64,000 nt of DNA from Burkholderia stabilis (GTDB lineage Bacteria > Pseudomonadota > Gammaproteobacteria > Burkholderiales > Burkholderiaceae): positions 1,798,001 through 1,862,000 of the forward strand of contig NZ_CP016442.1 of NCBI RefSeq assembly GCF_001742165.1. The letters run 5' to 3'. The notes beneath the pieces are model-generated. The model had not been told where the DNA came from. It ran no database searches and saw only the letters and a program-made list of their open reading frames with translations. A program made the translations under genes and the position numbers. Within the stretch, counting starts at the first letter, position 1. Each line of letters opens with the position of its first letter. This document shows positions 37,439 through 45,211 of this stretch, piece after piece.

Positions 37439-38266
37439 ATGACCGACCACACCCGTTCCGCCACGCCCTTCCGGGTCGCCGCGCTGCAGATGGTGAGCAC
37501 GCCGGACGTCACGCGCAATCTCGCCGAAGCCCGCCGCCTGATCGCGGAAGCGGCCGGCGAAGGCGCGCAGCTCGTGCTGCTGCCCGAGTATTTCTGCTTC
37601 ATGGGCCACCGCGACACCGACAAGCTCGCGCTCGCCGAACCCTACCAGGACGGCCCGATCCAACGCTTCCTCGCAGACGCCGCGCGCCGCCACGGCATCT
37701 GGGTGATCGGCGGCACGCTGCCGCTGAAGGCGCCGGAGCCCGACCGCGTGCTGAACACCACGCTCGTGTTCGATCCGTCCGGCAACGAGGCCGCGCGCTA
37801 CGACAAGATCCACCTGTTCAACTTCGAGAAGGGCGACGAATCGTTCGACGAGGCGCGCACGATCCGTGCGGGCGACACGGTCGTCGCGTTCGACGCGCCG
37901 TTCGGGCGGGTCGGCCTGTCGGTCTGTTACGATCTGCGCTTTCCGGAGCTGTATCGCAGAATGGGCGACTGCGCGCTGATCGTCGTGCCTTCGGCGTTTA
38001 CCTATACGACGGGCCGCGCGCACTGGGAAACGCTGCTGCGCGCGCGGGCCGTCGAGAACCAGTGCTACGTGCTCGCGGCCGCACAGGGCGGCAAGCACGA
38101 GAACGGCCGGCGCACCTGGGGCCACAGCATGCTGATCGACCCGTGGGGCGAGATCGTCGCGGTTCGCGACGTCGGCGCGAGCGTCGTGCTCGGCGCGCTC
38201 GATCCGCAGCGCATCGCCGACGTGCGCCAGAGCCTGCCCGCGTGGCGGCACCGCGTGCTGACCTGA
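37439..38266 (+). CDS. Carbon-nitrogen hydrolase (nitrilase 1 / deaminated glutathione amidase type)
   Basis: Nitrilase-superfamily amidase of 275 aa. The catalytic triad is complete: Glu in LVLLPEYFCFMG (about residue 47), Lys in RYDKIHLFNFE (about 124) and Cys in VGLSVCYDLRFPELYR (about 162). The sequence pattern fits Nit1/YbeM-type enzymes, which hydrolyse deaminated glutathione as metabolite repair; this substrate is inference. It lies 51 bp after yhdP and 85 bp before tldD on the same strand, the same linkage as in many proteobacteria. Confidence 0.92.
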   Translation: MTDHTRSATPFRVAALQMVSTPDVTRNLAEARRLIAEAAGEGAQLVLLPEYFCFMGHRDTDKLALAEPYQDGPIQRFLADAARRHGIWVIGGTLPLKAPEPDRVLNTTLVFDPSGNEAARYDKIHLFNFEKGDESFDEARTIRAGDTVVAFDAPFGRVGLSVCYDLRFPELYRRMGDCALIVVPSAFTYTTGRAHWETLLRARAVENQCYVLAAAQGGKHENGRRTWGHSMLIDPWGEIVAVRDVGASVVLGALDPQRIADVRQSLPAWRHRVLT

Positions 38267-38351
38267 ATCCGCCGCGCCGCTTGAAACGCCGCGCGGCCAA
38301 CCCATCTGCCCAGAAGCACCCGACAACTTTTTGAGAAACCCCGATATCCGC

Positions 38352-39818
38352 ATGAACATCATCGAACCCGGCATCCGCAACCTCGCGCTGGCGAAGGACA
38401 TCCTGCTCACGCCGTACGGCCTCGACGAAAGCCTGCTCACGCGCACGATCGCCGACATCTTCACGCATCGCGTCGACTACGCGGACCTGTACTTCCAGGC
38501 GACCCGCAGCGAAGCGTGGAGCCTCGAGGAAGGCATCGTCAAGTCGGGCAGCTTCAGCATCGACCAGGGCGTCGGCGTGCGCGCGGTCGCGGGCGACCGC
38601 ACCGCGTTCGCGTACTCGGACGACCTGTCGCCCGAAGCGATCGCGCAGGCGGCCGCGGCCACCAAGGCGATCGCGGCGGCCGGCGGCGGCCGGCAGAAGA
38701 TCAAGGCCGCGACGTCGCTGAAGGGCATCTCGGGCCGCGACCTGTACCTGCCGTCCGATCCGCTCGCGTCGCTCGACGCGACGGCCAAGGTCAAGCTGCT
38801 CGAGCGCATCGAGCAGATGGCACGCGGGCGCGACCCGCGCATCCAGCAGGTGATGGCCGGCCTCGCCGGCGAATACGACGTCGTGCTGGTTGCGCGCAGC
38901 GACGGCGCGCTCGCGGCCGACATCCGCCCGCTCGTGCGCGTGTCGGTCACGGTGATCGCCGAACAGAACGGCCGCCGCGAGATCGGCTCCGGCGGCGGCG
39001 GCGGCCGCTTCGACTACGGCTACTTCACCGACGAAGTCCTGTCGCGCTACGTCGACGACGCCGTGCACGCGGCGCTCGTCAACCTCGACGCGCGTCCCGC
39101 GCCGGCCGGCGCGATGACGGTCGTGCTCGGGCCGGGCTGGCCGGGCGTGCTGCTGCACGAAGCGATCGGCCATGGCCTCGAGGGCGACTTCAACCGCAAG
39201 GGCTCGTCCGCCTTCGCGGGCCGGATCGGCGAACAGGTTGCAGCCAAGGGCGTGACCGTCGTCGACGACGGCACGCTGCCGAACCGCCGCGGTTCGCTGA
39301 ACATCGACGACGAAGGCAACCCGACGCAGTGCACGACGCTGATCGAGGACGGCATCCTGAAGGGTTACATCCAGGACACGCTCAATGCGCGCCTGATGAA
39401 GATGCCGGTCACCGGCAACGCGCGGCGCGAGTCGTACGCGGCGCTGCCGATGCCGCGCATGACCAACACGTACATGCTGAACGGCGACAAGGACCCGCAG
39501 GAAATCATCGCGTCGGTGAAGAACGGCCTGTACGCGGTGAATTTCGGCGGCGGCCAGGTCGACATCACGAACGGCAAGTTCGTGTTCTCGGCGTCCGAGG
39601 CATACATGATCGAGAACGGCAAGATCACCTACCCGGTGAAGGGTGCGACGCTGATCGGCAGCGGCCCCGAATCGCTGAAGTACGTGAGCATGATCGGCAA
39701 CGACATGTCGCTCGACACCGGCGTCGGCGTGTGCGGCAAGGAAGGTCAGAGCGTGCCGGTCGGCGTCGGCCAGCCGACCCTGCGGATCGACAAGATGACG
39801 GTCGGCGGTACGGCATAA
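38352..39818 (+). CDS. tldD: Metalloprotease TldD
   Basis: Zinc-dependent peptidase subunit that with TldE/PmbA degrades unfolded peptides, matures microcins and processes CcdA. The metal motif HEAIGH lies in LLHEAIGHGLEGDFNRKG (about residue 272), and the Gly-rich GSGGGGGRFDYGYF segment precedes it. 488 aa from the ATG at 38352 (MNIIEPGIR); a TTG 21 bp upstream would add seven residues and lacks a better ribosome binding site. No hairpin follows immediately; the aroG leader promoter begins about 75 bp downstream. Confidence 0.95.
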   Translation: MNIIEPGIRNLALAKDILLTPYGLDESLLTRTIADIFTHRVDYADLYFQATRSEAWSLEEGIVKSGSFSIDQGVGVRAVAGDRTAFAYSDDLSPEAIAQAAAATKAIAAAGGGRQKIKAATSLKGISGRDLYLPSDPLASLDATAKVKLLERIEQMARGRDPRIQQVMAGLAGEYDVVLVARSDGALAADIRPLVRVSVTVIAEQNGRREIGSGGGGGRFDYGYFTDEVLSRYVDDAVHAALVNLDARPAPAGAMTVVLGPGWPGVLLHEAIGHGLEGDFNRKGSSAFAGRIGEQVAAKGVTVVDDGTLPNRRGSLNIDDEGNPTQCTTLIEDGILKGYIQDTLNARLMKMPVTGNARRESYAALPMPRMTNTYMLNGDKDPQEIIASVKNGLYAVNFGGGQVDITNGKFVFSASEAYMIENGKITYPVKGATLIGSGPESLKYVSMIGNDMSLDTGVGVCGKEGQSVPVGVGQPTLRIDKMTVGGTA

Positions 39819-39892
39819 CCGCATCACGGCGCAGACATTCCGCGCATTTTGAAGAAAACGCGCGGAATATCCGCATTTTCGACACCCCCTGG

Positions 39893-39921
39893 TTGCCAGC
39901 CGACCGGGGACGGGGTATAAA
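39893..39921 (+). promoter_or_regulatory. Sigma-70-type promoter of the aroG leader
   Basis: TTGCCA (39893-39898), a 17-bp spacer and TATAAA (39916-39921): 5/6 matches to each consensus hexamer with ideal spacing. Transcription should start near 39928, about 30 nt before the leader peptide. Confidence 0.85.
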
Positions 39922-39958
39922 TTCCGAATCAACTTTTTTGACGAACCGAATCTCCGTC

Positions 39959-40024
39959 ATGTCCGCCAAGTTTTACTTTTACTTTTTTTGGTATCTCAGA
40001 CCGCTGGCGGATCGAGAGGGTTGA
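39959..40024 (+). CDS. aroG leader peptide (aromatic-rich, 21 aa)
   Basis: ATG-started 21-codon frame with product MSAKFYFYFFWYLRPLADREG. Codons 5-12 are F-Y-F-Y-F-F-W-Y: four Phe, three Tyr and one Trp in a row, far beyond chance in GC-rich DNA where these AT-rich codons are rare. It lies between a strong promoter and an intrinsic terminator, followed by a DAHP synthase gene, the layout of amino-acid attenuators such as pheA or trp leaders. Translation speed over these codons would report charging of Phe-, Tyr- and Trp-tRNA. The ribosome binding site is weak. No other function for the peptide is expected. Confidence 0.88.
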   Translation: MSAKFYFYFFWYLRPLADREG

Positions 40025-40087
40025 TGGCGCGTAAAGCGCAACCGAAATTCCCGAAAAAACCGCCGGCGAACCCGGCGGTTTTTTTTT
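39962..40087 (+). promoter_or_regulatory. Transcription attenuator with 1:2, 2:3 and 3:4 pairings before aroG
   Basis: Segment 1 TCCGCCA (39962-39968, just before the aromatic codons) pairs perfectly with TGGCGGA (40005-40011, segment 2, just after them). Segment 2 as CGCTGGCGG (40002-40010) also pairs over nine bases (one G-U) with CCGCCGGCG (40060-40068, segment 3). Segment 3 CCGCCGG pairs with CCGGCGG (segment 4) as the terminator. A ribosome stalled on aromatic codons masks segment 1, so 2:3 forms and transcription continues. Without translation, or with translation to the stop, the terminator forms. A small GGTT/GCGC hairpin (40019-40044) may bring segments 2 and 3 together. Confidence 0.85.
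40054..40087 (+). terminator. Attenuator terminator of aroG
   Basis: CCGCCGG (40060-40066) and CCGGCGG (40072-40078) with a 5-nt loop. The stem is extended by A-T pairs and followed by nine T (40079-40087). It ends about 130 bp before the aroG ATG. The remaining bases up to 40216 hold no other gene. Confidence 0.92.
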
Positions 40088-40216
40088 CGCCCTTCGCCAT
40101 CCGGTCGCCGTCGCAGCGATTCCGCGGCCCCGACCGAAATCACTGAATTGCCTGAATTGATGAATCTGCCGCACGCGCATTGACCGAACGGCGCCCGGAA
40201 CATTAGGAGAAACAGC

Positions 40217-41290
40217 ATGCCCCCGCACAACACCGACGACGTCCGCATTCGCGAACTCAAGGAACTGACGCCGCCCGCCCACCTGATCCGCGAATTCGCG
40301 TGCTCCGAAGCCGCGTCCGAGCTGATCTACAACTCGCGCCAGTCGATGCACCGCATCCTGCACGGGATGGACGACCGGCTGATCGTCGTGGTCGGGCCGT
40401 GCTCGATCCACGATACGAAGGCGGCGATCGAATACGCGGGCCGGCTCGTGAAGGAACGCGAGCGCTTCAAGGGCGAGCTGGAAATCGTGATGCGCGTGTA
40501 CTTCGAAAAGCCGCGCACGACGGTCGGCTGGAAGGGGCTCATCAACGATCCGCATCTCGACAACAGCTTCAAGATCAACGAAGGGCTGCGCACCGCGCGC
40601 GAGTTGCTGCTGCAGATCAACGAGATGGGGCTGCCGGCCGCGACCGAATACCTCGACATGATCAGCCCGCAGTACATCGCCGACCTGATCTCGTGGGGCG
40701 CGATCGGTGCACGCACGACCGAGTCGCAGGTGCACCGCGAGCTCGCGTCGGGGCTGTCGTGCCCGGTCGGCTTCAAGAACGGCACCGACGGCAACGTGAA
40801 GATCGCGGTCGACGCGATCAAGGCTGCGTCGCAGCCGCACCATTTCCTGTCGGTGACGAAGGGCGGTCATTCGGCGATCGTGTCGACGGCCGGTAACGAG
40901 GATTGCCACGTGATCCTGCGCGGCGGCAAGACGCCGAACTACGACGCGGAAAGCGTGAACGCCGCATGCGCGGACATCGGCAAGGCCGGCCTCGCCGCGC
41001 GCCTGATGATCGACGCGAGCCACGCGAACAGCTCGAAGAAGCACGAGAACCAGATCCCGGTCTGCGCCGATATCGGTCGCCAAATTGCGGCCGGTGACGC
41101 GCGCATCGTCGGCGTAATGATCGAGTCGCACCTCGTCGAGGGCCGCCAGGACCTGAAGGAAGGCTGCGAGCTGACCTACGGCCAGAGCATCACCGACGCG
41201 TGCATCGCGTGGGACGACAGCGTGAAGGTGCTCGAAGGCCTCGCGGAATCGGTCAAGGCGCGCCGTGTGACGCGCGGCAGCGGCAACTGA
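40217..41290 (+). CDS. aroG: 3-deoxy-7-phosphoheptulonate synthase (DAHP synthase, class I)
   Basis: Condenses phosphoenolpyruvate with erythrose-4-phosphate, the entry step of the shikimate pathway. Conserved elements include VVVGPCSIHDTKAAIEYA (PEP site), MRVYFEKPRTTVGWKG, GFKNGTDGN, THE metal-binding Cys of GPCS and the C-terminal SHLVEGRQ. 357 aa, like E. coli AroF/G/H. AGGAGAAAC precedes the ATG. Which aromatic acid inhibits the enzyme cannot be read with confidence; the mixed Phe/Tyr/Trp leader peptide suggests the gene answers to several. A strong terminator follows. Confidence 0.97.
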   Translation: MPPHNTDDVRIRELKELTPPAHLIREFACSEAASELIYNSRQSMHRILHGMDDRLIVVVGPCSIHDTKAAIEYAGRLVKERERFKGELEIVMRVYFEKPRTTVGWKGLINDPHLDNSFKINEGLRTARELLLQINEMGLPAATEYLDMISPQYIADLISWGAIGARTTESQVHRELASGLSCPVGFKNGTDGNVKIAVDAIKAASQPHHFLSVTKGGHSAIVSTAGNEDCHVILRGGKTPNYDAESVNAACADIGKAGLAARLMIDASHANSSKKHENQIPVCADIGRQIAAGDARIVGVMIESHLVEGRQDLKEGCELTYGQSITDACIAWDDSVKVLEGLAESVKARRVTRGSGN

Positions 41291-41343
41291 TCGCGTAGTG
41301 GCACTTCAGGCTGCATACGCCGCCTGAGGCGCTGGTCGGCGCA

Positions 41344-41379
41344 AACGAAAACGCCCGGCTCATGCCGGGCGTTTTCGTT
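41344..41379. terminator. Bidirectional terminator between aroG and hmp
   Basis: A perfect 16-bp stem, AACGAAAACGCCCGGC with GCCGGGCGTTTTCGTT, loop TCAT. The symmetric A/T ends suit both convergent genes. Confidence 0.93.
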
Positions 41380-41402
41380 CCTGGGGAGTCGACGTCAACG
41401 CG

Positions 41403-42611
41403 TCACTCGAGCGCGCCCGAGCCGAAGATCTCGGTATTGATGCGTTCCGGCGCGACGCCAAGCGCGACCAGTGCATCGCGCTGCGCCTTCATGAACGCGA
41501 TCGGGCCGCAAACGTAGTAGTCGGCGTTCGGAACGATCGCGAATTCCTTCACGCGCTCCGGCGTGAGCCGTCCTTCGAGGTCGTGGTCGATGCCGACGCG
41601 ATCGTTCGGGCCGACCCGTTCGTACAACACCGTGCGCTTGACGTTCGCGTGTTCGCGCACCGTATCGTTCAGCCAGTCGCGGAACGCGTGCACCGCACCC
41701 GAGCGGCATGCGTGGACGAACCGCACGTCGCGCTTGCTGCCTTCCTCGGCCAGCGTCGACGCCATCGACACCATCGGCGTCAGACCAACGCCGCCGGAGA
41801 TCAGCACGACCGGCGTATCGACGCCGCGCTTCAGCGAAAATTCGCCCATCGGCGCGGTCACCTCGACGACCGCCCCCTCTTCCACGCCGTCGTGCATCAG
41901 GGTCGACACCTTGCCGGCCGGGATTTCCTCGGGCCGACCCGCTTCGCGCTTGACCGAGATGCGCAGCCACTTGCCGTGCGGCGCGTCGGACAGGCTGTAC
42001 TGGCGCGGCTGGTCGACGCCGAGATCGCCGACGAAGCGCTTCACCGTGATGTACTGGCCCGACTCGAAAGTCGGTGCCGCGCCGCCATCGGCCGGGCTCA
42101 GGTAGAACGATGTGATCTCGTCGCTCTCACGCACCTTGCGCGTCACCTTGAACGGACGGAAGCCGCTCCACGCGGCGCCTGCATACAGGTCCGCCTCGGC
42201 GCCGATCAGGATCTGCGCAAGCTGACCGTACGCGACGCGCCACGCTTCGAGCGTGTCGGCATCGACCGCGTCGCCGAGCACTTCGACGATCGACGCGAGC
42301 AGGTTCTCGCCGACGATCGGGTAATGCTCGGGACGGATGTTCAGGCTCGCGTGCTTGTGCGCGATATGCGACACCGCGCCGCCCAGCACGCCGAGGTTGT
42401 CGATGTTCGCCGCATACGCGTAGACGGCCTTCGCGAGCGTCTCGGGCTGGCTGCCGGTCTTCTGGTGCGTCTGGTTGAACAGGTTCTTCAGTTCCGGATG
42501 ACGCGCGAACATGCGCTGGTAGAAGTGCTTCGTGATCGTCGCGCCGTGCACGGCGAGGACGGGGGCGGTGGCCTTCACACGGGCCATCTGGTCAGCGGTG
42601 ATGTGGGTCAT
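41403..42611 (-). CDS. hmp: Flavohaemoprotein (nitric oxide dioxygenase)
   Basis: Oxidises NO to nitrate with O2 and NAD(P)H in the cytoplasm. The globin domain (1-140) has FYQRMFARHPELKNLFNQ and the proximal His region HIAHKHASLNIRPEHYPIVGENLL, named here by its HKHASL core. The reductase part has the FAD motif RQYSLSDAP, the nucleotide-binding GGVGLTPMVSMAS, and YVCGPIAFM near the end. 402 aa, standard. GGAG precedes the ATG. A 9-bp inverted repeat lies 13 bp upstream and overlaps the likely promoter, a plausible NO-responsive operator. Confidence 0.97.
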   Translation of the reverse strand: MTHITADQMARVKATAPVLAVHGATITKHFYQRMFARHPELKNLFNQTHQKTGSQPETLAKAVYAYAANIDNLGVLGGAVSHIAHKHASLNIRPEHYPIVGENLLASIVEVLGDAVDADTLEAWRVAYGQLAQILIGAEADLYAGAAWSGFRPFKVTRKVRESDEITSFYLSPADGGAAPTFESGQYITVKRFVGDLGVDQPRQYSLSDAPHGKWLRISVKREAGRPEEIPAGKVSTLMHDGVEEGAVVEVTAPMGEFSLKRGVDTPVVLISGGVGLTPMVSMASTLAEEGSKRDVRFVHACRSGAVHAFRDWLNDTVREHANVKRTVLYERVGPNDRVGIDHDLEGRLTPERVKEFAIVPNADYYVCGPIAFMKAQRDALVALGVAPERINTEIFGSGALE

Positions 42612-42623
42612 GTTCGTTCTCCG

Positions 42624-42652
42624 TTAAACATGCCCATACGATACATGTTTAA
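42624..42652. promoter_or_regulatory. Inverted repeat upstream of hmp (candidate operator)
   Basis: TTAAACATG (42624-42632) and CATGTTTAA (42644-42652), perfect 9-bp arms with an 11-bp spacer, in an AT-rich island before hmp. NsrR and NorR are the usual regulators of hmp; the sequence is not an exact match to a consensus I can recall, so the regulator is unassigned. Confidence 0.6.
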
Positions 42653-42705
42653 AAATCGACCTCCCGCTGACAAATTGTCGCAGTGCGCAAGAACGCCGCG
42701 GTGCG

Positions 42706-43257
42706 CTAGCGGACGCGCCCGCGCTCCCACAGCACGTCAGCTCCGCCGCCAGCGCGATTCAGCACGCGCGCCAGCACGAACAGCAGGTCCGACAGCCGGT
42801 TCACGTATCGCCGCGGCGCATCATTGAGCGTCTCGTTGCGCCCCAGCGCGACGATCGAGCGCTCCGCGCGCCGGCACACCGTCCGGCAGACGTGCGCGAG
42901 CGACGCCGCGCGCGAGCCGGCCGGCAGGATGAATTCCTTCAGCGGCGGCAGCGTCGCGTTGTAGTCGGCGAGCCACCGGTCGAGACGCGCGAGATGCGTG
43001 TCGTCGAGCACCGTATGACCGGGAATGCACAGCTCGCCGCCGAGATCGAACAGGTCGTGCTGGATCGTGACGAGCGCCGCGCGCACGTCGTCCGGCAGCG
43101 TTTCGGCGAGCAACACGCCGAGGTTCGAGTTCAGTTCGTCGACGTCGCCGATCGCGGCGATCCGCGCGTCGTCCTTGCCGATGCGCCGTCCGTCGCCGAG
43201 ACCGGTGGTGCCGTCGTCGCCCGTGCGCGTGGCGATCTTGCTCAAGCGGTTGCCCAT
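42706..43257 (-). CDS. Cob(I)alamin adenosyltransferase, PduO type
   Basis: Transfers the adenosyl group of ATP to cob(I)alamin to make coenzyme B12. The N-terminal ATP-binding motif KIATRTGDDGTTGLGDGRRIGK, given here by its core TRTGDDGTTGL (about 9-19), and the later GDVDELNSNLG, FILPAGS and CRRAERSIVAL segments define the PduO family. 183 aa, normal length. It lies upstream of hmp on the same strand but is separated by about 95 bp holding hmp's own operator-like repeat, so the two are probably independent. Confidence 0.95.
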   Translation of the reverse strand: MGNRLSKIATRTGDDGTTGLGDGRRIGKDDARIAAIGDVDELNSNLGVLLAETLPDDVRAALVTIQHDLFDLGGELCIPGHTVLDDTHLARLDRWLADYNATLPPLKEFILPAGSRAASLAHVCRTVCRRAERSIVALGRNETLNDAPRRYVNRLSDLLFVLARVLNRAGGGADVLWERGRVR

Positions 43258-43493
43258 GCGAATGTCCTCTCGTGCGCGGCCGCGACGCGGCCCGGTTGCA
43301 TTGGAACGCGATTATCGCAGCCCGCGGCGGGGGCCGCAGCAGGCGTTACAGCGTAGAATGACCCGGACCCGCGTTGCTGCGGCGCCTGTCATGCAAGCGG
43401 ACGATTTGCACGGGATCGGGGAGGACCGACGTGTTGACCTCCGGTCGAGTGCGAGGCACGTGCCGCGGCGGGTGCCGGAGCGCTGACTGCAAG

Positions 43494-43747
43494 GCCGACA
43501 TGCGAAGCATGGGGCCGCGGCAAGCGCTGAAGCGCCAACTGCAAGGCCGACCGCGAAGCATGGGGCCGCAGTAAGCGCTAAAGCGCCAACTGCATGGCCG
43601 ACCGCGAAGCATGGGGCCGCAGTAAGCGCTAAAGCGCCAACTGCATGGCCGACCGCGAAGCATGGGGCCGCAGTAAGCGCTAAAGCGCCAACTGCATGGC
43701 CGACCGCGAAGCATGGGGCCGCAGTAAGCGCTAAAGCGCTAACTGCG
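43494..43747. repeat. Five tandem copies of a 51-bp unit upstream of the D-lactate dehydrogenase gene
   Basis: Units begin GCCGAC at 43494, 43546, 43597, 43648 and 43699 (spacings 52, 51, 51, 51, then 49 to a truncated sixth at 43748). The middle units are identical; the first and last carry small changes. Each holds GAAGCATGGGGCCGCAG and an AGCGCT/AGCGC hairpin motif. The array ends ten bp before the ribosome binding site of the next gene. The flanking 43258-43493 shows no gene. Because 51 is a multiple of three, a minus-strand frame stays open across it (17-residue repeats), but this is not taken as a gene. Confidence 0.93.
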
Positions 43748-43766
43748 GCCGACAAAGGAGACACAA

Positions 43767-45176
43767 GTGAATCACCCCGCCCCGCCGGCCGCCACGCGCC
43801 GCCCCCTTCCCCCCGCCATGCTCGATGCGCTGCGCGCCGCCTTCGGCGAGCGCGTATCGACCGCCGACGCCGTCCGCGCGCACCACGGCCGCGACGAATC
43901 GCCGTTCGATCCGCAACTGCCCGACGCCGTCGTGTTCGCGCACAGCGCCGACGACGTGCGCGAAGTCGTGTCGCTCTGCTCGCTCTACAGCGTGCCGCTG
44001 ATTCCGTACGGCGCCGGCTCGTCGCTCGAAGGCCACCTGCTCGCGGTGCGCGGCGGCATATCGCTCGACCTGTCGGAAATGAACCGCGTGCTGTCGATCA
44101 ACGCCGAAGACCTGACCGTGACGGTCGAGCCAGGCATCACACGCAAGGCGCTCAACGAGGCACTGCGCGACACCGGCCTGTTCTTTCCGATCGACCCGGG
44201 CGCCGACGCCAGCATCGGCGGAATGACCGCGACCCGCGCATCGGGCACCAACGCCGTGCGCTACGGCACGATGCGCGAGAACGTGCTCGGCCTGACCGCC
44301 GTGCTCGCCGACGGCCGCGTCGTGAAGACCGGCACGCGCGCCCGCAAATCGTCGGCCGGCTACGACCTCACGCGCCTGTTCGTCGGCTCCGAAGGCACGC
44401 TCGGCGTGATCACCGAGATCACGCTGCGCCTGCACCCGCTGCCGGAAGCCGTGTCGGCCGCGATCTGCACGTTCCCGACGATGAGCGACGCCGTGCGCAC
44501 CGTGATCGAGACGATCCAGATCGGCGTGCCGATCGCGCGCGTCGAATTCGTCGATTCGCTCGCCGTGCGCTCGATCAACCGCCATTCGAACCTGACGCTC
44601 ACCGAAGCGCCAACGCTGTTCTTCGAATTCCACGGCACCGAGGCCGGCGTGAAGGAGCAGGCCGAACTCGTGCAGGCGCTCGCAGGCCAGAACAACGGCC
44701 AGGGCTTCGAATGGGCGACGCGCCCCGAAGACCGCACGCGCCTCTGGGCCGCGCGCCACAACGCGTATTTCGCGATGCTGCAGCTGAAACCCGGCTGCCG
44801 TGCGGTGACGACCGACGTCTGCGTGCCGATCTCGCAGCTCGCCGCGTGCGTCGAGGAAACCGAAGTCGACCTGCGCGCCTCGTCGCTGCCCTGCCCGATC
44901 GTCGGCCATGTGGGGGACGGCAATTTCCACGTCGCGATCCTGATCGATCCCGACAAGCCCGAGGAAATCGCCGAAGCCGAGCACATCAACGACCGGATCG
45001 TCGAGCGCGCGCTACGCCTCGGCGGCACCTGCACGGGCGAACACGGCGTCGGGCTGCACAAGATGCGCTTCCTGCCGAAGGAGCACGGCGACAATGCGAT
45101 CGACACGATGCGCGCGATCAAGCTCGCGCTCGATCCGCGCAACCTGATGAATCCCGGCAAGATTTTCACGTGCTGA
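43767..45176 (+). CDS. FAD-linked D-lactate dehydrogenase (cytochrome) / GlcD-like oxidase
   Basis: FAD-dependent 2-hydroxyacid dehydrogenase of the vanillyl-alcohol-oxidase fold. The PP-loop FAD-binding motif appears as IPYGAGSSLEGH (about 77-88), then GADASIGGMTATRASGTNAVRYG and GSEGTLGVITE; the C-terminal GHVGDGNFH and GEHGVGLHKM hold metal/substrate His residues. Similarity is strongest to cytochrome-type D-lactate dehydrogenases (LDHD), with glycolate oxidase next. AAGGAGA precedes the GTG at 43767. It sits directly before glcD, and a tandem repeat array lies just upstream. 469 aa. Confidence 0.87.
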   Translation: MNHPAPPAATRRPLPPAMLDALRAAFGERVSTADAVRAHHGRDESPFDPQLPDAVVFAHSADDVREVVSLCSLYSVPLIPYGAGSSLEGHLLAVRGGISLDLSEMNRVLSINAEDLTVTVEPGITRKALNEALRDTGLFFPIDPGADASIGGMTATRASGTNAVRYGTMRENVLGLTAVLADGRVVKTGTRARKSSAGYDLTRLFVGSEGTLGVITEITLRLHPLPEAVSAAICTFPTMSDAVRTVIETIQIGVPIARVEFVDSLAVRSINRHSNLTLTEAPTLFFEFHGTEAGVKEQAELVQALAGQNNGQGFEWATRPEDRTRLWAARHNAYFAMLQLKPGCRAVTTDVCVPISQLAACVEETEVDLRASSLPCPIVGHVGDGNFHVAILIDPDKPEEIAEAEHINDRIVERALRLGGTCTGEHGVGLHKMRFLPKEHGDNAIDTMRAIKLALDPRNLMNPGKIFTC

Positions 45177-45211
45177 GACGGCGGCGCGACGCCACGCCTC
45201 CTGGAGACCCC

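Noticed and set aside
33149..38464. 1771-codon open frame antisense to yhdP
   Set aside because: Classic GC-rich antisense shadow: Arg/Ala/Val/Asp-rich, no domains, and the opposite strand encodes complete YhdP and nitrilase proteins.
43312..43764. 150-residue minus-strand frame with 17-residue repeats (ALTAAPCFAVGHAVG units)
   Set aside because: It exists only because the 51-bp DNA repeat is a multiple of three; no ribosome binding site, and the part outside the repeat is low-quality Arg-rich sequence.
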